Source: a virus
Virus record (IMG/VR): IMGVR_UViG_3300020183_000362
Location: 1-28,504 of that record
DNA: 28,504 nucleotides
Direction: 5' to 3' (one strand)
The position numbers were made by a program, and so were the translations under genes. Shown here piece by piece: positions 1-5,230 of the stretch (positions within the stretch are counted from its first letter, which is position 1; every line of letters starts with the position of its first letter). The notes beneath the pieces were generated by a model, which was given only the letters and a program-made list of their open reading frames with translations, searched no databases and was not told the DNA's origin.

Positions 1-147
1 TGCAAGATTGCCAATAATTCTCTTGCGTCCTATCATAAATATTACATTGAGAAAAAAGTTAGATTCGCCAGATGGACAAATCGTGAAGCTCCACTCTGGT
101 ATTCAAATGCAATAAATACAAATAATGCCAACTTACAGTTTTTATAA
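1..147 (+). CDS. C-terminal part of a small conserved phage protein (5' end outside window)
   Basis: The frame is open from base 1 to a TAA at 145-147 and gives 48 residues rich in aromatic and basic residues, including RFARWTNREAPLWY near the middle. I recall short proteins with a similar 'FARW..R..P.WY' pattern in marine T4-like phages, but no function is known to me. Its last 23 bases overlap the next gene, whose ATG is at 125, so the two are probably translationally coupled. No start is visible, so the full length is unknown. The reading rests on one open frame that fits the gene-packed plus-strand layout. Confidence 0.6.
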   Translation, partial: CKIANNSLASYHKYYIEKKVRFARWTNREAPLWYSNAINTNNANLQFL

Positions 148-427
148 TAATCAGACTGGCGAACAGTTTGATGAAATGCTGAGAATTTCAGAGCGTGAGG
201 ACTATTTGAAGAATAATCCTCATGTCACCCAGGTCATTACGGCCCCATCCATCGTGAGTGGTGTCTCCACTTCAAAACAAAATAAAGTACCAGAAGGTTT
301 CAAAGAAGTTCTTTCTAAAGTTGCTGAGGCACATCCAGAAAGTGCAACAGGCAAACGATACGGTCGCAAATCAATGAAACAGGTAAAAACAAAACAGATA
401 GTAGATAAACATTTAGGTAAATTTTAA
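125..427 (+). CDS. conserved T4-like phage protein, FmdB-like N-terminus without zinc ribbon
   Basis: This 100-residue protein begins MPTYSFYNNQTGEQFDE. That resembles the start of FmdB-type small zinc-ribbon proteins (MPTY-[aromatic]) and of a hypothetical family I associate with marine T4-like phages. The cysteine pairs of a zinc ribbon are absent, so metal binding is not expected. The middle holds a NNPHVTQVITAPSIVSGV segment, and the last third is rich in lysine and arginine, which would suit nucleic-acid binding. It starts inside the upstream gene, which favours translational coupling. Function unknown; assignment to a conserved phage family is from memory. Confidence 0.65.
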   Translation: MPTYSFYNNQTGEQFDEMLRISEREDYLKNNPHVTQVITAPSIVSGVSTSKQNKVPEGFKEVLSKVAEAHPESATGKRYGRKSMKQVKTKQIVDKHLGKF

Positions 428-473
428 TTTTGAGATTTTGCTTTGTTATGCCAACTTTGTAAAAGGAGAGCCC

Positions 474-701
474 ATGTCAAAGCGTTCAATGCAAAAGAAA
501 GTCGCACTACTTCAACAAAAGTGGGATGGTGAAGTAGAAGAAAAAAACGAAATAGAAAGCGGCGATTGGAGTGCAGATAATATTGCAAAGAACCGACAAA
601 AAATATTAGAAAGGGAGGCACCTTGGGTATTAAAAAATATGAGCATTTTTGATTACTACGACCAGTATATTAAACCACAACAGGAGGCACAAGCCGCTTA
701 A
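474..701 (+). CDS. small hypothetical phage protein
   Basis: This is a 75-residue acidic and basic mixed protein, MSKRSMQKKVALLQQKWDG at the N-terminus. The ATG at 474 is chosen because AAAGGAG lies just upstream (about 464-470). An in-frame ATG at 438 would add 12 residues but has no comparable ribosome binding site. The protein looks mostly helical, with charged residues throughout and a Gln/Ala-rich tail. The gene ends two bases before the next ATG at 704, and AGGAGG within its last codons probably serves the downstream exonuclease. I recognise no domain. Confidence 0.65.
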   Translation: MSKRSMQKKVALLQQKWDGEVEEKNEIESGDWSADNIAKNRQKILEREAPWVLKNMSIFDYYDQYIKPQQEAQAA

Positions 702-703
702 CA

Positions 704-1372
704 ATGAATTTTCGTCATGTAAAACTAAGTGAATTAAATTATGACCTAGAATCTGAAACCACGGAGAAGGGTAGAGTATACAAAACTCCAGGAGGCAACC
801 TCTACCCTTCAATTACTACGGTTCTTTCAGCATACAACAAAAAGGCCATCTACGAATGGCGTCAAAGAGTTGGTGAAGAAGTTGCCAACAAAATCTCTGC
901 CAAGGCTTCTGGTCGTGGCACCAAGTTACACAATACAGTAGAAAAATATCTCCTTAATGAGATGACTGACATGAAATTCAAAACAATGATGCCAGACATT
1001 AAGGAAATGTTTTTTGATGTTCGCAAAGTTATTGATGCAAACATTGGTGATATCTACGGCATTGAAACACCGCTATATTCAGATAAATTGAAACTTGCAG
1101 GTCGTTGTGATTGTATCGCAGAATGGTCTGGTGAATTATCAATTGTTGACTGGAAGACTGCAAGTAAGTCCAAAGATAAGTCGTATATAGAAAATTACTT
1201 TATGCAGGCTTCGGCATATGCAGAAATGTTTGAAGAACGAACAGGCAAACCAATCAATCAAATTGTAATTGCCATTGCGGTAGAGAATGAAGGTACCCAA
1301 TTGTTTGTTGAGACTAAAGAAAATTATTTGACAAACTTGCAAAAATACATTGACAATTATCACAATACCTGA
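704..1372 (+). CDS. PD-(D/E)XK exonuclease, RecB/MGME1-like
   Basis: This 222-residue protein carries the RecB-type nuclease motifs in order: GTKLH near residues 72-76 (motif I His), E121, GRCD with D136, IVDWKT with D149 and K151 (the D-x-K pair), and QASAY at 168-172 (the motif following the active site). These fit the MGME1-like single-strand exonuclease family that marine T4-like phages often carry. The likely role is trimming or degrading DNA ends during replication, recombination or host DNA breakdown; substrate and polarity cannot be read here. It follows the upstream gene by two bases. Its last codons contain the promoter for the downstream tmRNA. Nuclease fold confidence is high; precise role is inferred. 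Confidence 0.8.
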   Translation: MNFRHVKLSELNYDLESETTEKGRVYKTPGGNLYPSITTVLSAYNKKAIYEWRQRVGEEVANKISAKASGRGTKLHNTVEKYLLNEMTDMKFKTMMPDIKEMFFDVRKVIDANIGDIYGIETPLYSDKLKLAGRCDCIAEWSGELSIVDWKTASKSKDKSYIENYFMQASAYAEMFEERTGKPINQIVIAIAVENEGTQLFVETKENYLTNLQKYIDNYHNT

Positions 1373-1378
1373 TACAAT
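1350..1378 (+). promoter_or_regulatory. sigma70-type promoter for tmRNA
   Basis: TTGACA at 1350-1355 and TACAAT at 1373-1378 are separated by exactly 17 bases: a consensus -35 box and a five-of-six -10 box. It lies in the last codons of the exonuclease gene. Predicted transcription start is about 1385-1386, directly before the tmRNA acceptor piece. This is the best host-type promoter I saw in the window. Confidence 0.75.
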
Positions 1379-1385
1379 ATAAATA
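1378..1385 (+). promoter_or_regulatory. T4-type late promoter box overlapping the tmRNA promoter
   Basis: TATAAATA, an exact match to the T4 late promoter -10 element, shares its first T with the last base of the sigma70 -10 box. A start near 1391 would also produce the tmRNA. In AT-rich DNA an isolated 8-mer can arise by chance, so use in vivo is inferred. Confidence 0.4.
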
Positions 1386-1450
1386 TAGAATTCGTTGAAG
1401 GTGACAGAAAAGTGTTCTGGACAGGGGTTCGATTCCCCTCTGGTCCACCA
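1386..1450 (+). ncRNA. ssrA: tmRNA acceptor piece (permuted, 3' half encoded first)
   Basis: The piece ends in an encoded CCA (1448-1450). The T arm is AGGGG (1423-1427), loop TTCGATT, and CCCCT (1435-1439), followed by the acceptor strand CTGGTCC (1440-1446) and discriminator A1447. CTGGTCC pairs with GGGCCAG at 1537-1543, downstream, with one G-U pair. No anticodon arm fits upstream, so this is not a tRNA. GTTCT (1414-1418) pairs with AGAAC (1572-1576) in the coding piece as part of helix H2. The order acceptor then coding marks a circularly permuted two-piece tmRNA. The 5' end is set only by the predicted promoter start. Confidence 0.85.
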
Positions 1451-1536
1451 GAAAGCATATTAGTTCGGGCACAGGCTGGGGGCTACCCGTTAAATACTCG
1501 CCCTCAGATAGAGTGAATTCTAATATGCTTCCTAAT
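1451..1536 (+). other. intervening segment of the permuted tmRNA precursor
   Basis: The 86 bases between the CCA end and the mature 5' end of the coding piece carry a perfect 11-bp inverted repeat, AAGCATATTAG (1453-1463) with CTAATATGCTT (1520-1530). This closes a long internal hairpin containing G/C-rich runs. It would place the two mature ends side by side for removal by tRNA-processing enzymes, as known for permuted tmRNA precursors. Which nucleases act here is not shown by the sequence. Confidence 0.7.
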
Positions 1537-1705
1537 GGGCCAGCCATGGTTTCGACAGGGCAGATGAGTAGAGAACTGGAGAATCGGTAAAGTCTAAGCC
1601 GTAATAGAGACAAAACGATAAACGCCAATGATGAGCGCTTTTTGATGGCGGCTTAAGCCATCTGAGGTTTCGCAGAGTGTCCTTATTACCCAATCACTCT
1701 GCACC
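1537..1705 (+). ncRNA. ssrA: tmRNA coding piece, tag ANDERFLMAA
   Basis: The 5' end is GGGCCAG (1537-1543), the acceptor 5' strand, followed by the D-loop-like GGTTTCGACAGG typical of tmRNA. A pseudoknot fits PK1: CGGT (1585-1588) with GCCG (1598-1601), and GTCT (1592-1595) with AGAC (1608-1611). The resume codon GCC at 1624 lies 12 bases after it and opens a tag reading ANDERFLMAA, ending in TAA at 1654-1656. A stem GATGGC (1644-1649)/GCCATC (1657-1662) holds the stop codon in its loop, as in helix H5. An 8-bp hairpin (1672-1679 with 1695-1702) closes the 3' side. Trans-translation rescues stalled ribosomes and tags incomplete proteins. The exact 3' end is uncertain by several bases. Confidence 0.88.
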
Positions 1706-1721
1706 AACAATTTAATATATT

Positions 1722-2426
1722 ATGAAAATTTACATTTCCAAATACCGTAGTCATTGGCTATCTCCATACACAATACTTGAGAAGGTTTGTTTTTGGGAGA
1801 AAGACAAAGATGCGTTCTACAATCTAGAAGACCATCCAAATCACAAGTATGAGAAATGGGTGAATCGTTTAGAACCAATTTCAATTGCGATTCAGAAGTT
1901 CCTCGATTTTCTTCATCCACGAATTGAATACATTAAGATTGACAAATATGATACTTGGAACATGGACTCAATATTGTCTCCAATTATTCTGCCAATGCTC
2001 AAACAATTAAAGAAAGATAAACACGGTTCTGGTGTTGTTGATTGTGAAGATGTACCAGAGCATCTAAGATACAATACGACCGAACAATGGGAAGACCAAA
2101 AGTGTTTTGAATTCTACCATGAGCATGAAGTCGAAGAAGGTGACCGTGACATTCATGCTCGTTGGGATTGGGTGCTCGATGAAATGATTTGGGCCTTTGA
2201 ACAACTCTGTGATGAGGATAACGACAAACAATTTCATTCTGGTGAACATGATATGAAGTCTGTTGCGTGTGCATGGGATGAAAATGGCAAACCAACAATG
2301 TTTACTTTTGAAAAAGGTCCCAATCATACAGCTAAGTTTGATTCGGATGCCTTTGAAAAACACCACAACCGAATCAACAACGGCACAAGATTGTTTGGTA
2401 AATATTACAGGAATCTTTGGGATTGA
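1722..2426 (+). CDS. conserved marine T4-like phage protein of unknown function
   Basis: This 234-residue protein has many Trp, His and acidic residues. It starts MKIYISKYRSHWLSPYTILE and contains WDWVLDEMIWAFEQLCDEDN in the second half. I recall this family as a widespread hypothetical protein of marine T4-like phages. No catalytic motif is clear to me. There is no strong ribosome binding site: the ATG follows the tmRNA 3' end by about 17 bases of AT-rich sequence, so it may be expressed by readthrough from the tmRNA promoter. Its stop overlaps the TTG start of the next gene. Family recognition is moderate; function unknown. Confidence 0.75.
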   Translation: MKIYISKYRSHWLSPYTILEKVCFWEKDKDAFYNLEDHPNHKYEKWVNRLEPISIAIQKFLDFLHPRIEYIKIDKYDTWNMDSILSPIILPMLKQLKKDKHGSGVVDCEDVPEHLRYNTTEQWEDQKCFEFYHEHEVEEGDRDIHARWDWVLDEMIWAFEQLCDEDNDKQFHSGEHDMKSVACAWDENGKPTMFTFEKGPNHTAKFDSDAFEKHHNRINNGTRLFGKYYRNLWD

Positions 2427-2614
2427 ATACTGTTGAAAAAATTTGGGCCCGTGCTACCGGTCATTTGATGGGTCGCACCGATGATGACCGACCAGATGTT
2501 CCAATTCTCACAGTTAAAGAAGCAAGAATTGCGTTGTTTCTTAAAACTTTTTGGATTGCAATTCATGTGATTACCTGTTTTTTCATTATTGCTAATGTTG
2601 TGAGACATTGGTAA
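2423..2614 (+). CDS. small single-pass membrane protein, TTG start
   Basis: About 63 residues: a soluble N-terminal half with TGHLMGRTDDDRPDVPIL, then a hydrophobic segment (IALFLKTFWIAIHVITCFFI, about residues 35-54) and a short basic end, VRHW. It looks like an inner-membrane anchor with one helix. I recall similar short proteins in marine T4-like phages. I chose TTG at 2423 because it overlaps the upstream TGA (2424-2426) and sits about 10 bases after AGGA (2409-2412). An in-frame TTG at 2417 is the alternative. Role unknown; no lysis motif is evident. Confidence 0.6.
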   Translation: MNTVEKIWARATGHLMGRTDDDRPDVPILTVKEARIALFLKTFWIAIHVITCFFIIANVVRHW

Positions 2615-2618
2615 TTAC

Positions 2619-2625
2619 TAAATAA
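2619..2625 (+). promoter_or_regulatory. possible CTAAATA late-promoter-like box
   Basis: TTACTAAATAA at 2615-2625 recurs exactly at 5701-5711 before gene 32. CTAAATA and ATAAATA motifs are late-promoter-like in marine T4-type phages. It lies about 57 bases before the gene at 2682. The case rests on motif and position only. Confidence 0.3.
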
Positions 2626-2629
2626 TAAA

Positions 2630-2650
2630 CCAGTCGTAATTTTCGACTGG
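2630..2650 (+). other. intergenic hairpin
   Basis: CCAGTCG (2630-2636) and CGACTGG (2644-2650) form a perfect 7-bp stem with a 7-base loop in the gap between two genes. No T run follows on the plus strand, but TTTATTATTT follows on the minus strand. It is therefore a weak terminator at best, or an RNA-processing or stability element in the leader of the gene at 2682. Confidence 0.45.
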
Positions 2651-2681
2651 TACACACACAAAACACACAAGGAGAATTACT

Positions 2682-2951
2682 ATGACAAATATGTCACCCT
2701 TTGAAATAAGGCTCGAATTACTGAAAATGGCTCAGGGTATGTTGGAATCTGACCATTTTGGTAAAAGAGAAATTATAGCAAATCAATATGCAGCTGAATG
2801 TGACGCTGCGAAACAAAGAGGTGAGGAACCACCGAAACATCCAGGTTACCCATCTTTCCCATCAGAACAAGAGATTATTGCCAAAGCGCAAACACTCAAT
2901 ACTTTTGTTTCCAATCTTCCAGTAGAGAAGTCTTCCACTAAGAAGTCCTGA
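2682..2951 (+). CDS. small conserved phage protein, unknown function
   Basis: An 89-residue protein starting MTNMSPFEIRLELLKMAQGM, preceded by AAGGAG ten bases upstream. It has a helical N-terminal half, a Pro-rich central patch (GEEPPKHPGYPSFPSEQE, about residues 48-65), and a Ser/Lys-rich tail. I recall small proteins with the 'MSPFEIRL.LL..A' opening in marine T4-like phages, without known function. It sits in its own unit, between the leader hairpin at 2630 and the UUCG hairpin at 2959. Confidence 0.7.
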   Translation: MTNMSPFEIRLELLKMAQGMLESDHFGKREIIANQYAAECDAAKQRGEEPPKHPGYPSFPSEQEIIAKAQTLNTFVSNLPVEKSSTKKS

Positions 2952-2958
2952 TGGATTA

Positions 2959-2980
2959 GGGAGGCTTCGGCCTCCCTTTT
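2959..2980 (+). terminator. C(UUCG)G tetraloop hairpin with short T run
   Basis: GGGAGGC (2959-2965), TTCG loop, GCCTCCC (2970-2976), then TTTT. The stem is perfect and closes a C(UUCG)G tetraloop, the very stable hairpin type known from T4 intergenic regions. Only four Ts follow, and the next ribosome binding site begins at 2984. It may therefore terminate partially or protect and process mRNA. Confidence 0.7.
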
Positions 2981-2995
2981 AACAAGGAGAATTAA

Positions 2996-3574
2996 ATGTT
3001 AAAATATTTTTCAATTGCTGCGATGGTTGCAGTATTGATAATTTTCGCAACATTGGGTGTAGCAGGACAACACTATGTCGATTCAAAAAGAATTATTCAA
3101 CCGAAATACTCACAATTAACACCAGACGCACAAAGACAAGTTGCCTGCCTTGCAAGTAACATATACTTTGAGGCAAGAAGTGAACCAAGAGAAGGACAAA
3201 TTGCCGTTGCATTTGTTACATTGAACCGAGTAGAATCATCAGACTTTCCAGACACCATTTGCGATGTGGTGAAACAGAAAAAGAAAGTCGAATCAATTGG
3301 AGATAAAAGAGTTGTTTGCCAATTTTCATGGTATTGTGAAACAACACCAAAATGGCAATATTACAATATGCTCTTGACAAATGACACTACAAAGAAGTAT
3401 AATGATGTATTGAAGATTGCAATCTATGTTTATGCCAATCACGAAAAGTTAAGAGACCCAACAAACGGTTCTCTTTACTATCATGCCGATTATGTCAGAC
3501 CTAATTGGCAAAATCTTGATAAACATGTTACAATCGGTAGACACATTTTTTATAAAGTTAAGGAAAATATTTAA
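2996..3574 (+). CDS. membrane-anchored SleB-type cell-wall hydrolase
   Basis: This 192-residue protein starts with a hydrophobic helix (residues 5-24, FSIAAMVAVLIIFATLGVAG), likely an uncleaved signal-anchor. The rest matches the Hydrolase_2/SleB family: VACLASNIYFEARSEPREGQ (49-68) with the catalytic-type Glu59 in IYFEAR, then CQFSWYC (108-114). Such enzymes are lytic transglycosylases or amidases that cut peptidoglycan, so the protein probably acts in the periplasm as the phage endolysin or a lysis helper. The N-terminal helix suggests SAR-like or Sec export, independent of a holin pore. AAGGAG at 2984-2989 supports the start. It is coupled (TAATG) to the small membrane protein that follows. 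Confidence 0.8.
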   Translation: MLKYFSIAAMVAVLIIFATLGVAGQHYVDSKRIIQPKYSQLTPDAQRQVACLASNIYFEARSEPREGQIAVAFVTLNRVESSDFPDTICDVVKQKKKVESIGDKRVVCQFSWYCETTPKWQYYNMLLTNDTTKKYNDVLKIAIYVYANHEKLRDPTNGSLYYHADYVRPNWQNLDKHVTIGRHIFYKVKENI

Positions 3575-3819
3575 TGGAACACGATAAAATTTTTACTCTT
3601 TCAGTAGCCGCTTCTGTGCTTGCTGCAATTTTTGGCATATCGATATATCACATTACGGATAGAAATTTAATGGCAAAGAATATTGACAATGCAATCGCCA
3701 AAGGAATTAATCCATTATCGGTAAGATGTTCATATGTTCGTGGTGACGATCCAATTTGTATCACATATGCCGCAAAAGGTGAAGAAACTGTGATACAATC
3801 TAGTTCTAGTAAAAAATAG
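3574..3819 (+). CDS. small membrane protein coupled to the hydrolase
   Basis: An 81-residue protein whose ATG overlaps the hydrolase stop in TAATG. It has one hydrophobic helix near the N-terminus (LSVAASVLAAIFGISIYHIT, about residues 9-28), then a soluble part with two cysteines (VRCSYVRGDDPICITYA) and a Ser/Lys tail. The layout suggests N-in, C-periplasmic, and the cysteines could form a disulfide there. Its pairing with a peptidoglycan hydrolase makes a lysis role (holin-like, pinholin-like or inner-spanin-like) possible. No such family signature is clear, so this stays inference. Confidence 0.65.
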   Translation: MEHDKIFTLSVAASVLAAIFGISIYHITDRNLMAKNIDNAIAKGINPLSVRCSYVRGDDPICITYAAKGEETVIQSSSSKK

Positions 3820-3833
3820 TTGAAAGGTATATT

Positions 3834-4103
3834 ATGGCAGTTAAACAAATGACAATCAATCAACTCTCTGAACCTGACCGTGACAAACTGTTCAAGGTAA
3901 TCAAAGAGTGTTCTGATTCAATGACAAGGCAAGATGCAGAAAAAGATTTTGTGCGTGAATCAATTGCAGAGACTTCAAAGAACATGCAATTACCGAAGAA
4001 GTTGATTGCAAGACTGGTGAAAGTTTATCACAAACAAAACTTTGATGAAGAAGTTGCTGTGCATGAACAATTTGAAACTTTATATGAAACGGTGGTGAAA
4101 TAA
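3834..4103 (+). CDS. dsbA: DsbA-like late-transcription dsDNA-binding protein
   Basis: The length, 89 residues, equals that of T4 DsbA as I remember it. The C-terminal half (AEKDFVRESIAETSKNMQLP, then KLIARLVKVYHK and FETLYETVVK) lines up with the T4 pattern 'NRLLALYHKDN..ELYDTV'. In T4, DsbA binds double-stranded DNA and enhances late transcription. Gene order also matches T4: dsbA, 33, 59, 32 in the direction of transcription, here with two extra genes inserted. GAAAGG precedes the ATG. Weak overall identity limits certainty, but length, motif spacing and context agree. Confidence 0.75.
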   Translation: MAVKQMTINQLSEPDRDKLFKVIKECSDSMTRQDAEKDFVRESIAETSKNMQLPKKLIARLVKVYHKQNFDEEVAVHEQFETLYETVVK

Positions 4104-4420
4104 TGGCTCGTTATACTTTTATTTGTGAACATTTAGAATATGATATGTTTCGTGGTGAAGAAAATGGTATTGCTTCAAAACACACCACAGAATTTAATGC
4201 AGATGATTTGACAACAATGCTCGAAAACTTTGAGTTGTTTCTTCGTGGTTCTGGTTTTCATTTTGTTGGAACAATTGATGTTGTAAAACCAGAAGATGAA
4301 TTTGAAGATGAAGAAGATTTTGATAATGTCGATCCACTTATCATGTCACATTTGGTCAATGATGTATTGAATCCGCCAAAGTTTAACGCAACAGGTCTTA
4401 CAGGTGAAAATGCCAACTAA
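4103..4420 (+). CDS. conserved hypothetical protein between dsbA and 33
   Basis: A 105-residue protein that starts in the dsbA stop codon (TAATG) and ends just inside gene 33. It begins MARYTFICEHLEYDMF, has a conserved-looking core TTMLENFELFLRGSGFHFVG (about residues 37-56), then a strongly acidic stretch (EDEFEDEEDFDNVD) and an Asn/Pro-rich tail. I recall 'LENFE.FLRGSGF' proteins in marine T4-like phages without known role. Its tight coupling to dsbA and 33 suggests a link with late transcription or replication, but nothing in the sequence proves it. Confidence 0.7.
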   Translation: MARYTFICEHLEYDMFRGEENGIASKHTTEFNADDLTTMLENFELFLRGSGFHFVGTIDVVKPEDEFEDEEDFDNVDPLIMSHLVNDVLNPPKFNATGLTGENAN

Positions 4421-4634
4421 AGATGAAATGGCAAAGTTTGCGAAGGCGATTGAGTCGTTAGTAGCAAACACCGACTACAATTATATCGAAGCAATTGTCG
4501 AGTATTGTAGAGAAACTGGATTAGAGATTGAAGTGGCTGCATCATTGGTTAATTCAAATTTAAAGGCTAAGTTGACCAGTGATGCAATGGATTTGAATTT
4601 ATTGAAAGAAAAAGGTTCTCGCCTTCCTATATGA
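4410..4634 (+). CDS. 33: gp33-like late promoter transcription accessory protein
   Basis: 74 residues from ATG 4410; a GTG two codons earlier is the alternative start, and AGGTG at 4402-4406 is close to either. MPTKDEMAKFAKAIESLVAN, then YIEAIVEYCRETGLEIEVAA and the ending DLNLLKEKGSRLPI match the short gp33 of marine T4-like phages as I remember it. T4 gp33 is longer (about 112 residues); it bridges RNA polymerase (beta flap) and the gp45 sliding clamp to activate late promoters. No separate C-terminal clamp-binding tail of the T4 type is evident. It sits directly before gene 59 with an ATGA overlap, as in T4 order. Confidence 0.8.
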   Translation: MPTKDEMAKFAKAIESLVANTDYNYIEAIVEYCRETGLEIEVAASLVNSNLKAKLTSDAMDLNLLKEKGSRLPI

Positions 4635-5230
4635 TTGATGGATACGAAGCGTTTGGTCTTTACGAATCTCTCAAACTACATTTTACAAAAGATTCATATG
4701 ATTTTCACAAGTATAATGGCAAGTCAAACATTAGTGTGACTTCCTTTGAGAATCGTAAAGACAAATACCATTTCTACAAACTCAGCAGAAAGTTCAACAA
4801 GAGAGAAGACTTAATTGAATTTCTTGTTGCAAATTTTGTCGAGCGAGATGGTTTGTGGGTTGGTGATTTATTGACGGAAGACGCCGAAGTGAATTATCGC
4901 AGCCGTCAAAAGATAATTCAATCGCTGTCTTACGAATTCACCGGTGACTTGGCAAAACTATTTGATGGTGTTGATGATCCAAATGAGGTAATCAAAGTAG
5001 TTGACGGTGATTATCCTATTCTGTTGACATACACTCTACAGCGAGTTATCAAAATTGAAACTTTGTGCATACTCAATTCAATTCTTAATTTCTTACCGAT
5101 GTGGGATAAAAAGATTACCGACACCATACGATGGCCAGATTTAAGAAGAAAGATTATCAAGTATACCGCATTTCTTCCCAAAGATAGTGTAAAGTATAAG
5201 TTGATATTGAAAAAAGTGATAGGAAAATGA
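4631..5230 (+). CDS. 59: gp59-like helicase loader
   Basis: 199 residues against about 217 in T4 gp59. YDFHKYNGKSNISVTSFENR and RKDKYHFYKLSRKFNKREDL follow the T4 gp59 N-terminal pattern ('YDVIKYNW...RRDKYFFQKLSEKYK'). FLVANFVERDGLWVGDLL, a repeated 'IETLCILNSILNFLP' helix and a basic C-terminus correspond to the helicase-loading part. In T4, gp59 binds fork DNA and gp32, and loads the gp41 helicase at forks and recombination intermediates. The ATG overlaps the gene 33 stop (ATGA), and its own stop overlaps the next ATG, so the cluster is translationally coupled. Confidence 0.85.
   Translation: MIDGYEAFGLYESLKLHFTKDSYDFHKYNGKSNISVTSFENRKDKYHFYKLSRKFNKREDLIEFLVANFVERDGLWVGDLLTEDAEVNYRSRQKIIQSLSYEFTGDLAKLFDGVDDPNEVIKVVDGDYPILLTYTLQRVIKIETLCILNSILNFLPMWDKKITDTIRWPDLRRKIIKYTAFLPKDSVKYKLILKKVIGK

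Noticed and set aside
31-45. CATAAATA-like word near the window start as a late promoter
   Set aside because: It lies within the coding frame at 1-147 and far from a sensible start; such words are expected by chance in AT-rich DNA.
438-473. Upstream ATG extending the gene at 474 by 12 residues
   Set aside because: No ribosome binding site precedes 438, whereas AAAGGAG sits at the right distance from ATG 474.
1413-1450. A tRNA gene ending in CCA
   Set aside because: Only the T arm and one acceptor strand are present. The matching acceptor strand is downstream at 1537-1543, and no anticodon arm fits upstream, so it belongs to the permuted tmRNA.
1314-1628. Open frame of 104 codons on the minus strand
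   Set aside because: It runs antisense through the tmRNA pieces and the exonuclease end; all paired elements of the RNA explain the sequence better.
1672-1702. Hairpin GCAGAGTG/CACTCTGC as a rho-independent terminator
   Set aside because: No T run follows, and the stem is expected as the closing helix of the tmRNA coding piece. A terminator role cannot be excluded but is not supported.
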